Part shown: positions 26,639 to 34,534 of the stretch, piece after piece | How the letters are laid out: each line of letters starts with the position of its first letter | How positions within the stretch are numbered: position 1 is the first letter of the stretch | Source: Sphingomonas kyeonggiensis | GTDB lineage: Bacteria > Pseudomonadota > Alphaproteobacteria > Sphingomonadales > Sphingomonadaceae | Reading direction: 5' to 3' | Assembly (NCBI RefSeq): GCF_014196745.1 | Contig: NZ_JACIEH010000002.1 | Span: forward strand, 248,383-312,382 | DNA: 64,000 nucleotides | Program-made: the position numbers and the translations under genes | Notes under the pieces: model-generated | Told to the model about the DNA's origin: nothing | Databases searched by the model: none | Seen by the model: the letters and a program-made list of their open reading frames with translations, nothing else

Positions 26639-27987
26639 GCCAGTGCCGGCTTGGTCTTGCGCAGCGGCCGCCAGGCGGATTCCTCGCGCTTGCGGGCCAT
26701 ATAGGTGTCGAGCCCGATCTGGGCGCCGATCAGCATGTAGACGAAAGGCTGGAAGGCGATGGCGATGAAGGTCGCGCCGAGCATGTAGACGATGTGCGCG
26801 GTCTGCAGCGCCGAGGCGAGCGGGGCGACCCATTCCTGGCCGGGCTCGGGCTTCCTGTAGCGCTGGCGCAGGACCTCCATGCGGAAGATGCCGAGCAGGT
26901 TGATCGTCAGCCACAGCGCCAGGCCTGGATAGCCCTGCTCGCCGAGCATCTCGAAATAGGCGCTGTGATAGGCGCGGGCACTGTCGACCTCGAGGCTGCG
27001 GTCGACGGTGGTCTGGCCGGCGCCGTCGCTCTCGGTCGCGACCTTCTCGTAGCGGATCTTGTTCTGGCGATAGGCTTCGAAGCCGCCGCCCATCGGGTGG
27101 GTCTTGGCGTAGTCCATCGTCCACTGCCACACGGCGAGGCGGGTGGAGGCCGAGGCATCCGCCTTGTAGGTCTTGATCGTCCCCATCCGTTCGGTGAACG
27201 AGCTGGGCAGGAAGGGCACGGCGGCGAGGCCGAGGCAGCCGAGCGCGGTGAGGTACAGGACCTTGCGCTTGGCATCGCGGATCATCAGCAGCGCGACCAG
27301 GCCGATGCAGAGCAGGCCGGTGCGCGTCGAGGTGCCGACCGGGATCAGCAGGCAGGCGAAGATCAGCGCAAGGCAGAAGCACTTCACCTTCCAGTCGGGC
27401 GGGAAGATGGTGCCGAAGCGCATGAACCAGACGATCAGCGGGATGATCGCGATGGCGACGGTGGAGATGGTCGAGCCTTCGTACAGGCCCGAATTATTGG
27501 CGACCATCAGGTTGAGCTCGCCATAGCCGCCGCCCGAGCCGAGCGTCTTGATCCCGCCGACGATGATGATCGACGAGGCGGAAAGGATCATGAAGAGCAG
27601 CAGGCTCTCGATGCGCAGCTTGGTGCGCAGGGTGAGCGGCAGGAAGGCGGCGAAGGCGAGCGCCTTCCACACCCAATCCCACTTATCCAACGCCTCGACT
27701 TTGAAGTCGGCGTTGAGCGTGGTGTAGAAGCAATAGCCGAGCAGGGCGACGATCATCAGCTGGCGCGGCGCGACGCGGACGTCCTTCTTGTCGTCCATCG
27801 CCAGCCAGCCGAGCACCGACAGGCCCACCGCGATCAGCGAGATCGGCACCGAGTTGAGCAGCAGATAGGTCAGCCGCTGCGGCGAGACGATGTCGATATA
27901 CGCATAGACGAGCACGAAGATGAACGGCTTGCGGAAGCCCATCCCGAAAAAGGCCAGCAGGAAGGCGACGAAGACGAGATCACGCAC
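26635..27987 (-). CDS. Putative O-glycosylation ligase, exosortase A-associated
   Basis: 450 residues, about ten membrane helices with a large periplasmic loop. The N-terminus (MRDLVFVAFLLAFFGMGFRK) and the loop with YRQNKIRYEKV and RAYHSAYFEMLGEQGYPGL match the Wzy_C-type ligases linked to exosortase A systems (TIGR03097). It would join a glycan to a lipid or protein acceptor at the outer face of the inner membrane. The rest of an exosortase locus is not in this window. Overlaps its neighbours on both sides by 4-8 bp. Confidence 0.88.
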   Translation of the reverse strand: MRDLVFVAFLLAFFGMGFRKPFIFVLVYAYIDIVSPQRLTYLLLNSVPISLIAVGLSVLGWLAMDDKKDVRVAPRQLMIVALLGYCFYTTLNADFKVEALDKWDWVWKALAFAAFLPLTLRTKLRIESLLLFMILSASSIIIVGGIKTLGSGGGYGELNLMVANNSGLYEGSTISTVAIAIIPLIVWFMRFGTIFPPDWKVKCFCLALIFACLLIPVGTSTRTGLLCIGLVALLMIRDAKRKVLYLTALGCLGLAAVPFLPSSFTERMGTIKTYKADASASTRLAVWQWTMDYAKTHPMGGGFEAYRQNKIRYEKVATESDGAGQTTVDRSLEVDSARAYHSAYFEMLGEQGYPGLALWLTINLLGIFRMEVLRQRYRKPEPGQEWVAPLASALQTAHIVYMLGATFIAIAFQPFVYMLIGAQIGLDTYMARKREESAWRPLRKTKPALA

Positions 27988-28132
27988 CGGGCTTGCCCCA
28001 TCGGCTGGGCTTGGCCTTGGACGCTTCGTCCCTCGGGCCGGGTTCCTGGTCGAGATCGGGGCGGCGCAGCAGCAGGAAGGCCGCGAGCAGCATCAGCCCG
28101 TGCGAGATCGCGAGCGATAGATTGTCGATCAT
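27980..28132 (-). CDS. Small membrane protein (50 residues) upstream of the ligase
   Basis: One membrane helix (NLSLAISHGLMLLAAFLLLR) then a polar, basic tail with PDLDQEPGPRDEASKAKP. Start at 28132; an AGGAG lies 13 bases upstream, a little far. Its stop overlaps the ligase start by 8 bp, which argues for a real, coupled gene. Family unknown. Confidence 0.6.
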   Translation of the reverse strand: MIDNLSLAISHGLMLLAAFLLLRRPDLDQEPGPRDEASKAKPSRWGKPGA

Positions 28133-28219
28133 GGGCCCGTTGCCGCTCCTGCTTACAGGGACCGTGTAGCGCGATGCGGTTGACGCGGCGTTAAGTGCTC
28201 CTGTGGCAATGGGAGGGGC

Positions 28220-29464
28220 ATGCGGATTCTCCATATCCTCGATCACGGCCTGCCGCTGCACAGCGGCTATACCTTCCGGACCCGGGCGATCCTGAAGGCG
28301 CAGATGGCGCGCGGCTGGGAAGTCGCCGCGGTGACCAGCCCGCGTCACGGCAAGTTCGATACCGATGAGGAGACGATCGACGGCATCCGCTTCTACCGGA
28401 CGCCGCGAGTAAATTCCGGGCCGCCGGTGATCGGCGAGCTGCGCGAGGTCTCCGCCTTCGCGAAGCGGATCGAGGCAGTGGCGAAGGCGTGGCGGCCGGA
28501 CGTGCTCCATGCCCATTCGCCGGTGCTCGGCGCGATGGCGGCGCAGCGGGTGGCGAACAGGCTCGGCCTGCCGCTGATCTATGAGATCCGCGCCTTCTGG
28601 GAAGACGCCGCGGTCGGCAACGGCACCGGCACCGAAGGGAGCTGGAAATACCGGGCGACGCGCTGGCTCGAGACCCGGGCGGTGCGCAAGGCCGATGCGG
28701 TGGCGGTGATCTGCGAGGGGCTGAAGGGCGATCTGGTCGCCCGTGGCGGGATCGATCCGGGCAAGATCATGATCTCGCCCAATGGCGTCGACCTGGGCCT
28801 GTTCGGCGAGCCGCTGGCCCATGACGCCGCACTGGCGAAGGAACTGGGCATCGAGGGTGCCGAGACCATCGGCTTCATCGGCAGCTTCTACGATTATGAA
28901 GGCCTGGACGTGCTGATCGAGGCGATGCCGGGGCTGGTCGCCCTGCGCCCGAAGCTGCACCTCGTCCTGGTCGGCGGCGGCCCGTGCGACGCGGCGCTGA
29001 TGGCGCAGGCGGCGGCATCGCCGGTGGCAAACCGCATCCACTTCGTCGGCCGGGTGCCGCACCAGCAGGTCGAGCGCTACTACAGCGTGATCGACGTGCT
29101 CGTTTACCCCCGCAAGCACATGCGCCTCACCGACCTGGTGACGCCGCTGAAACCCCTGGAAGCCATGGCCCAGCGCCGGCTGGTCGCAGCCTCCGACGTG
29201 GGCGGGCACCGCGAGCTGATTCGCGACGGCGATACCGGGACCCTGTTCAAGCCCGACGATCCCACGGCGCTGGCCGAATCGGTCGCGCGGATGTTCGCCG
29301 AGCGCGACGGCTGGGATGCAAGGCGGGAACGCGGCCGGACATTCGTCGAGACCGAGCGCAGCTGGGCGACAAATGTCGGCCGTTATGACTCCGTTTACCA
29401 AAGACTCGCCAAGATCGGGGCCATGGAAGACTCGTGGTCGCACACGTCCGTGGTGAGCGCATGA
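28220..29464 (+). CDS. Glycosyltransferase, exosortase A-associated (GT4)
   Basis: 414 residues. Two Rossmann domains in the GT-B arrangement: MRILHILDHGLPLHSGYTFR at the N-terminus (the start typical of the Daro_2409-like exosortase A group, TIGR04063) and, in the second half, the SPNGVDLGLF, GFIGSFYDYEGLDVLIEAMP and PLKPLEAMA segments with the donor-binding Glu. Adds a sugar to a growing glycan in the cytoplasm. GGGAGGGG precedes the ATG. Divergent from the ligase operon and coupled to the next gene by ATGA. Confidence 0.92.
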   Translation: MRILHILDHGLPLHSGYTFRTRAILKAQMARGWEVAAVTSPRHGKFDTDEETIDGIRFYRTPRVNSGPPVIGELREVSAFAKRIEAVAKAWRPDVLHAHSPVLGAMAAQRVANRLGLPLIYEIRAFWEDAAVGNGTGTEGSWKYRATRWLETRAVRKADAVAVICEGLKGDLVARGGIDPGKIMISPNGVDLGLFGEPLAHDAALAKELGIEGAETIGFIGSFYDYEGLDVLIEAMPGLVALRPKLHLVLVGGGPCDAALMAQAAASPVANRIHFVGRVPHQQVERYYSVIDVLVYPRKHMRLTDLVTPLKPLEAMAQRRLVAASDVGGHRELIRDGDTGTLFKPDDPTALAESVARMFAERDGWDARRERGRTFVETERSWATNVGRYDSVYQRLAKIGAMEDSWSHTSVVSA

Positions 29465-30558
29465 ACCTGCCACTGGCGCCCCTGATCGCGCTGGTCGCGG
29501 GAGGTCTCGCTGCGCTTGGCGTGGCGATGATCCCCGTGCCCGCGCTCGAGGCGCTGGTGATGGACTCCGGTCTTCCCTCCGTTCTTTCGATGGCCGAGCC
29601 GCCGCTCGGCACCACCGCCCGCCTGGCCGTGGCGCTGGGTGCCGGCGCGTTCGTCGGCGCCTTCATGTGGCTTTCGGCCTTCATCCTGCTCGGCTCGCGC
29701 GGGCTGACCATCGGCGAATCGGCCGAGGTCGAGAGCGATCCGGAGCAGGTGCCGCTGCCCGTGCTGCGCCGTGCCGATGCGCATCCCGATGCGCCGCCGC
29801 GTCCGCCGCTGCTCGCCACCCGTGACCTGGGCCGGCCGTTCCTCGAGGTCCGTGCCGCCGTGCCGGTGGCCGAGCCCGAGGCGGAAGAGCATATCGACTT
29901 CGACGCGATCTTCCCGCCGCGCCCGATCTCCCCGCCCAAGGCGGTGGAACCGGTGGTCGTGCAGGTGCCCGAACCCGTCATCGCGCTGCCGGCTCCGGTG
30001 GTGATCGCCACTGCGCCCGAGCCGGTGGTCGAGGTGCCGGAAGTTTCCGAAGTTTACACTACGCCGCCCCCGATCTCCGCTCCCGAGCCGGTCGTCGAGG
30101 CGCCGGAAGTTCACAAAGTTCACGACCTTCACGCGCGCGAGGCCCTGGCGCCCGTCGAGCAGGAACTGCCGGTCGATTTCGACCAGCCGCTCTCTGCCTT
30201 CGATCCGCAGGCGATCCCGGCGGTGCCCAAGTCCGCGCCGGTGCCGCTCGCGCCGCTGCGCCGCCAGCCGCGCCCGTCGATCTTCGACGAGAGCGAGCGC
30301 TTCGAGATTTTCGAGCTGACCCCGCCGCCGCGCCGGCACGTGCCCGAGCCGCTGGTCGAAGCGCCGGTCGCCCCGCCGCGCGAGCGGATCGTGCGGCCGG
30401 AGACCGACGCATCGGTCCACGCGCTGCTCGAGCGGCTGGAACGCGGCGTGGCGGACAAGCAGATTGCGGCAACCTCGCGCTCGGCCGCCAAGGCGCAAGA
30501 GCGCGGGCTGGAAGAGGCGCTCGTCACCCTGCGCAACCTGGCGCGGCGGACGGCGTAA
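29461..30558 (+). CDS. Hypothetical proline-rich membrane protein
   Basis: 365 residues. Two membrane helices near the N-terminus (LAPLIALVAGGLAALGVAMI and ARLAVALGAGAFVGAFMWLS), then about 280 residues of low-complexity, Pro/Val/Glu-rich repeats (such as EPVVEVPEV and EPVVEAPEV) and a C-terminal helix (ASVHALLERLERGV...LEEALVTLRNLARR). Shared in sphingomonads but of unknown function; the layout suggests a periplasm- or cytoplasm-spanning linker protein. Coupled to the glycosyltransferase by a 4-bp overlap. Confidence 0.75.
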   Translation: MNLPLAPLIALVAGGLAALGVAMIPVPALEALVMDSGLPSVLSMAEPPLGTTARLAVALGAGAFVGAFMWLSAFILLGSRGLTIGESAEVESDPEQVPLPVLRRADAHPDAPPRPPLLATRDLGRPFLEVRAAVPVAEPEAEEHIDFDAIFPPRPISPPKAVEPVVVQVPEPVIALPAPVVIATAPEPVVEVPEVSEVYTTPPPISAPEPVVEAPEVHKVHDLHAREALAPVEQELPVDFDQPLSAFDPQAIPAVPKSAPVPLAPLRRQPRPSIFDESERFEIFELTPPPRRHVPEPLVEAPVAPPRERIVRPETDASVHALLERLERGVADKQIAATSRSAAKAQERGLEEALVTLRNLARRTA

Positions 30559-30579
30559 CACCGCTTCCGATTGTTGTTC

Positions 30580-30687
30580 CGTCATCCCCGCGAAAGCGGG
30601 GACCCATCTCGTGCGCTTTCCTCAAATACATCCGGTGCGCCCAGTCGTGCGTCCGGGAGATGGGCCCCCGCTTTCGCGGGGGTGACG
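30580..30687. repeat. REP-like palindrome, inverted pair (C-rich variant)
   Basis: Left unit GTCATCCCCGCGAAAGCGGGGA, right unit ending CGCGGGGGTGACG, with about 65 bases between. Occupies most of the convergent gap 30559-30714. Confidence 0.8.
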
Positions 30688-30714
30688 AGAGAGTATTGTG
30701 AGAGGGGCGCCACA

Positions 30715-31032
30715 CTAACGCCGCTCCTCCACCGTCAGCACTTCCAGCGACACCGTCACCCGGTCCTGCGCACGGCGGACATGTTCCACCGCCAGGTCGG
30801 CGACGAGATGGCCGCGCAGGCGCAGCTCCGCCTCGGGCAGGCCGGCGATCCAGGCATCGAGTGCCGGGGAGGGCGGGCCGGCCAGCGCCAGCAGGTGCCG
30901 TGCGCCGCTGAAGGTGGCGCTGGCCCAGCGCGTCCAGTCCGATTCGACCAGCGCGACCGGGCAGCCGGCCGCCTCCGCATGCGATTCGAGCGCGCGGCGG
31001 AGCAGCGTCTCCGCATCGGGTCCGCGGCTCAT
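30715..31032 (-). CDS. Hypothetical protein
   Basis: 105 residues, soluble, no membrane helix. Begins with MSRGPDAETLLRRALESHAE and ends VTVSLEVLTVEERR. Family not recognised. Its ATG overlaps the stop of the upstream small HTH-like gene by four bases, so it is its co-translated partner, and both face the LexA-like repressor across an operator. Confidence 0.7.
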   Translation of the reverse strand: MSRGPDAETLLRRALESHAEAAGCPVALVESDWTRWASATFSGARHLLALAGPPSPALDAWIAGLPEAELRLRGHLVADLAVEHVRRAQDRVTVSLEVLTVEERR

Positions 31033-31241
31033 CGCCGGATGTCCCGGTTGCGGGCCTGTGCCTGTTGCGCCTGCTGGGCGGCCAGGAACGCCTCGATCCG
31101 GGCGCTGATCCGCGGGCCGAGTTCGCGGCCGCGTCGCAGATCATGGACCAGCCGCGGATCGCTGACCGACAGCCTGCCGAATTTGGTGGGCGGCATGTCC
31201 GTCGCCCGGAGGAATTTCTCGATCTTGCGATGCACCGACAT
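31029..31241 (-). CDS. Small HTH-like protein (70 residues)
   Basis: MSVHRKIEKFLRATDMPPTK followed by FGRLSVSDPRLVHDLRRGRE reads like a short helix-turn-helix DNA-binding unit of the kind found beside S24 repressors in sphingomonads; the C-terminus is Gln/Ala rich (AAQQAQQAQA). It precedes the 105-residue gene with a 4-bp overlap and is divergent from the LexA-like gene. Confidence 0.65.
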   Translation of the reverse strand: MSVHRKIEKFLRATDMPPTKFGRLSVSDPRLVHDLRRGRELGPRISARIEAFLAAQQAQQAQARNRDIRR

Positions 31242-31305
31242 GCGTTTTTCTCCCGTCCGATTCGCTCAAGATCGTTCCTACTTTGTTCTCTATTTCCTAC
31301 TTGTC

Positions 31306-31319
31306 TAGGAAAATTCCTA
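31306..31319. promoter_or_regulatory. Putative repressor operator
   Basis: TAGGAAAATTCCTA, a 6-2-6 palindrome, preceded by two further TTCCTACTT half-sites near 31275 and 31293. Lies in an AT-rich 94-bp divergent gap, 17 bp before the LexA-like start. Likely autoregulation, inferred from position. Confidence 0.6.
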
Positions 31320-31335
31320 CGGGTATGGAGACACT

Positions 31336-31959
31336 ATGGAACCGGAAGCGCAACGCGCCGCGCTGGAGGCGCTGATCGCCGAGAACGGCACGAGCCTTAC
31401 CGAGCTGTCGCGGCTGCTCGGGCGCAACGCGGCCTATCTCCAGCAATATCTGGTGCGGGGTACGCCGCGGCTGCTGAGCGAGGCGGACCGGGCGCTGCTC
31501 GCGCGCTATTTCGGCGTTGCGGAGGCGCGGCTGGGCGGGCCGGAGCTGGAGGGGCTGGTCGAGGTGGCGCGGCTCGACGTCGGTGCGTCGGCGGGGCCGG
31601 GCGGGCTGGTCGAGCGCGAGGCGCGGCGGCGGCGGGGCGCGCAATTCTCGCCCGAGCTGCTGCGGGCTTTGGGCGTGCGGCCCGAGGCGGCGTCGATGAT
31701 CCGCGTGCAGGGCGATTCGATGATGCCGACGCTCGAGGATGGCGACGAGATACTGGTCGATCGCGACCGGCGGCGCATCGAGGGGCGCGGCGGGGTATTC
31801 GTGGTCCGGCTCGACGGCGAGCTGATGGTCAAGCGGCTGCGGGCCGGGGTGGGCGGGATCGAAGTGATCTCGGACAATCCGGATTGGGAAATGCGCGTGG
31901 TGCCGGCGAAGGCGCTGGACGTGGTCGGGCGCGTGGCCTGGCTGGGCCGGGCGGTTTGA
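31336..31959 (+). CDS. LexA-like S24 family repressor
   Basis: 207 residues. N-terminal helix-turn-helix (about 10-55, LTELSRLLGRNAAYLQQYLV) and C-terminal S24 peptidase fold with catalytic S128 in GDSMMPTL and K166 in ELMVKRL. Self-cleavage upon RecA activation is known for the family; a possible Ala-Gly site sits at about residues 86-87, but whether this protein cleaves is unknown. GGAG precedes the ATG. The window's lexA proper is not here, so this is an accessory repressor. Confidence 0.85.
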   Translation: MEPEAQRAALEALIAENGTSLTELSRLLGRNAAYLQQYLVRGTPRLLSEADRALLARYFGVAEARLGGPELEGLVEVARLDVGASAGPGGLVEREARRRRGAQFSPELLRALGVRPEAASMIRVQGDSMMPTLEDGDEILVDRDRRRIEGRGGVFVVRLDGELMVKRLRAGVGGIEVISDNPDWEMRVVPAKALDVVGRVAWLGRAV

Positions 31960-31966
31960 CCGTTAG

Positions 31967-31993
31967 TTCCTCCCCAGCAAGCTGGGGGAGGAA
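31967..31993. terminator. Hairpin, probable bidirectional terminator
   Basis: TTCCTCCCCAGC and GCTGGGGGAGGAA, followed by TTTA, between the convergent S24 and small membrane protein genes. The stem is shared with the ends of the large repeat at 32563. Confidence 0.6.
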
Positions 31994-31999
31994 TTTATG

Positions 32000-32185
32000 C
32001 TACCGCCCCACCCGGATCCGGTCGACCAGCCACACCCCGGCGAGCAGCGCGACGCCGACCGCGAGCCCGATCACGAAGCCGAACGACGCCTCGCCCCGGG
32101 CGATGCCGACGAACACGCCGACGATCAGGCTGAGCGCGAGCAGGAAGCCGCCGGCGACGGGCGTCTTGGAGGGGGATTTGGTCAT
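32000..32185 (-). CDS. Small membrane protein (61 residues)
   Basis: Two hydrophobic helices (GGFLLALSLIVGVFVGIARG and FGFVIGLAVGVALLAGVWLV) joined by a short polar turn, then a basic end. AGAGGA precedes the ATG at 32185. Function unknown; many alphaproteobacteria have such two-helix proteins. Confidence 0.65.
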   Translation of the reverse strand: MTKSPSKTPVAGGFLLALSLIVGVFVGIARGEASFGFVIGLAVGVALLAGVWLVDRIRVGR

Positions 32186-32343
32186 GGCTGTCCTCTGCCA
32201 CGTCCCGGGGCGGGACGCTACCTGTGCCATGCCGGGGCACGCGATACGCGCTTTGCAACATGGTTAGCGGAAGTTCAGCATCCTGTGGCGCGCAAAGCCG
32301 CGATTCCGCTGGAACTGGCACGGCTCGTGTAGCGAACGCGCGC

Positions 32344-32556
32344 ATGAACATGATGCCTTATCTGGGCGATCGCCGCGAAATCGCCGACGCCAACGACCTG
32401 ATCGCCAGCTTCGGCGAGCTCGCCGGCAGCGAAGCTGCCGCCCGTGCCGATCGCAGCCGCGACCTGGGCAACCACATCCATTTCTGCCGCTGGCGCCAGA
32501 TCGAGCGGCTGATCGTGCTGATGTCGGTGGGCAGGGCCGTGGGGACGGTGCACTAG
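32344..32556 (+). CDS. Small hypothetical protein (70 residues)
   Basis: MNMMPYLGDRREIADANDLI and LGNHIHFCRWRQIERLIVLM are the recognisable stretches, a conserved sphingomonad protein of unknown function by my recollection. Contains one Cys and two His (HIHFCRW) that might bind a metal. Start chosen at the first ATG, though two further ATGs follow within nine bases; ribosome site weak. Confidence 0.6.
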   Translation: MNMMPYLGDRREIADANDLIASFGELAGSEAAARADRSRDLGNHIHFCRWRQIERLIVLMSVGRAVGTVH

Positions 32557-32562
32557 GCTATT

Positions 32563-32708
32563 AATTCCTCCCCGAGCTTGCTCGGGGAGGGGGACCGCGC
32601 CCGCAGGGCGTGGTGGAGGGGCGGCGCAACGCGCCGGTACCCGGCGCGCCCCTCCACCACCGGCTTCGCCGGCGGTCCCCCTCCCCCAGACAAGCTGGGG
32701 GAGGAATT
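32563..32708. repeat. Large inverted-repeat element
   Basis: Begins AATTCCTCCCC and ends GGGGAGGAATT, exact inverted ends, with nested palindromes (GGAGGGGCG...CGCCCCTCC in the middle and CGGCTTCGCCG). It could fold almost fully. The right end supplies the GGGGAGG ribosome site of the permease gene. Looks like a mobile or dispersed palindrome family; the small hairpin at 31967 shares its termini. Confidence 0.75.
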
Positions 32709-32710
32709 GG

Positions 32711-34522
32711 ATGGCTGCGGACCCGAAGCCACCGCGCGGCGTTCAGCCGGTGATGAACACGCCCCAATTGCTCTCCGTCGGCGTGCTGGCCGGCATGATG
32801 CTGCTCTTCATCTGGGGGAAGTTCCGCTACGACATGGTCGCGGTGATCGCGCTCCTCGCGGCGCTGGCGCTGGGCATCGTCAGCCCCAAGCAGGCGTTCA
32901 CCGGCTTTTCCGACGACATCGTGATCATCGTCGCCTCGGCGCTCGTCCTGTCGGGCGCGGTGCAGCGGTCGGGGGTGATCGAGCGGGCGATGCTGGTGCT
33001 GCAGAAGCGCGTGACGCATGTCCGCTCGCAACTGCTGCTGCTCAGCGCCTCGGTCGGGCTGGCATCGGCGCTGGTCAAGAATATCGGCGCGCTGGCGATG
33101 ATGATTCCGGTGGCGCTGCAGATGTCGAAGCGCGCCAACGTTTCCCCGGCGGCGTACCTGATGCCGATGTCCTTCGCCTCGCTGCTCGGCGGGCTGATCA
33201 CGCTGATCGGGACCTCGCCCAACATCATCGTCAGCCGGGTGCGCGAGGAGATGACCGGCCAGCCCTTCGGCATGTTCGACTATGCGCCGGTCGGCCTGGG
33301 GCTGACGCTGGTCGGGCTGATCTTCCTGCGCTTCGGCTACCGGCTGCTGCCGCGCGACCGCCGTGCCGCGCCGACCCTGGGCGAGGCGATCAACATCGAG
33401 GACTATGTCACCGAGGCCGAGATCCCTGCCGGATCGCCTGCGGTGGACGAGACGGTGGCCGCGTTCCGCGAGCGGCATGACGGCGAGATCACCGTGACTG
33501 CGATCCTGCGTTCCGGCATCCGCTCGATCCCCTTCCCCGACACGACGCTGAAGCCCGAGGACGTGCTGATCCTCGCCGGCTCGCCCGACAGCCTCGAACG
33601 CGTGATCGCCGGCGACCGACTGGAGCTGGAGGGCGCCGGGCGCGAGAAGCCCGAGGGGAGCGGCGAGGTGGGCGTGATCGAGGCGGTGATCGGCACCGAG
33701 AGCGCCTTGATCGGCCGCACCGCCGGGCGGCTCGGCCTGCACGAGCGCTTCGGGGTGAACCTGATCGCGGTGTCGCGCCAGGGCGAGCGGCTGGCCAGCC
33801 GGCTTGGCGAGATCGAGCTCGTCGCCGGTGACGTGATCGTGCTGCAGGGGCCGCTCGACCTCCTCTTCGAGCGGCTGAGCGACCTGGGGTGCCTGCCGCT
33901 CGCCGAGCGCACCCTGCGGCTGGGCAGCGCGCGCAAGGGACTGCTGCCGCTGGCGATCCTGGGCGCGGCGATGGCGGCGACGGCGCTCGGCTATGTGCCG
34001 GTGGCGGTCGCCTTCTTCGCGGCGGCGGGGGCAGTGATCCTGCTCGGCGCGCTGCCGGTGCGCGAAGCCTATGACCATATCGAATGGCCGATCCTGGTGA
34101 TGCTCGGCGCGCTGATCCCGGTTTCCGATTCGCTCCGCACCACCGGGGCGAGCCAGATCATCGGCGACGGGCTGAGCCAGCTCGCCGCGACCTTGCCGCC
34201 CTGGGGCGCGGTGGCGCTGATCCTGGCGGCGGCGATGGCGGTGACGCCCTTCCTCAACAATGCCGCGACGGTGCTGGTGATGGCGCCGATCGCCGCGACC
34301 TTCGCCGGCCAGCTCGGCTATCGGCCCGAGGCATTCCTGATGGCGACGGCGGTGGGCGCGGGCTGCGACTTCCTCACGCCGATCGGGCACCAGTGCAACA
34401 CGCTGGTGATGGGGCCGGGCGGGTACAGGTTCGGCGATTATGCCCGGCTGGGCGCACCGCTTTCGCTGATCGTGCTGGTGGTCGGCACGCCGCTGATCCT
34501 ATGGGTCTGGCCGGTACATTGA
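32711..34522 (+). CDS. DASS/SLC13-family permease with RCK_C domains
   Basis: 603 residues. N-terminal membrane half (LLSVGVLAGMMLLFIWGKFR through FASLLGGLITLIGTSPNIIV, with the SPNII hairpin typical of this superfamily), a central cytoplasmic region with two TrkA-C-like units (about residues 210-420), then the second membrane half with the FLNNAATVLVMAP hairpin. Likely transports di- or other carboxylates, sulfate or similar anions with Na+ or H+. The start at 32711 uses the ribosome site of the repeat; a later ATG at 32753 has none. Confidence 0.88.
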   Translation: MAADPKPPRGVQPVMNTPQLLSVGVLAGMMLLFIWGKFRYDMVAVIALLAALALGIVSPKQAFTGFSDDIVIIVASALVLSGAVQRSGVIERAMLVLQKRVTHVRSQLLLLSASVGLASALVKNIGALAMMIPVALQMSKRANVSPAAYLMPMSFASLLGGLITLIGTSPNIIVSRVREEMTGQPFGMFDYAPVGLGLTLVGLIFLRFGYRLLPRDRRAAPTLGEAINIEDYVTEAEIPAGSPAVDETVAAFRERHDGEITVTAILRSGIRSIPFPDTTLKPEDVLILAGSPDSLERVIAGDRLELEGAGREKPEGSGEVGVIEAVIGTESALIGRTAGRLGLHERFGVNLIAVSRQGERLASRLGEIELVAGDVIVLQGPLDLLFERLSDLGCLPLAERTLRLGSARKGLLPLAILGAAMAATALGYVPVAVAFFAAAGAVILLGALPVREAYDHIEWPILVMLGALIPVSDSLRTTGASQIIGDGLSQLAATLPPWGAVALILAAAMAVTPFLNNAATVLVMAPIAATFAGQLGYRPEAFLMATAVGAGCDFLTPIGHQCNTLVMGPGGYRFGDYARLGAPLSLIVLVVGTPLILWVWPVH

Positions 34523-34534
34523 AGGAGTCGCGTG

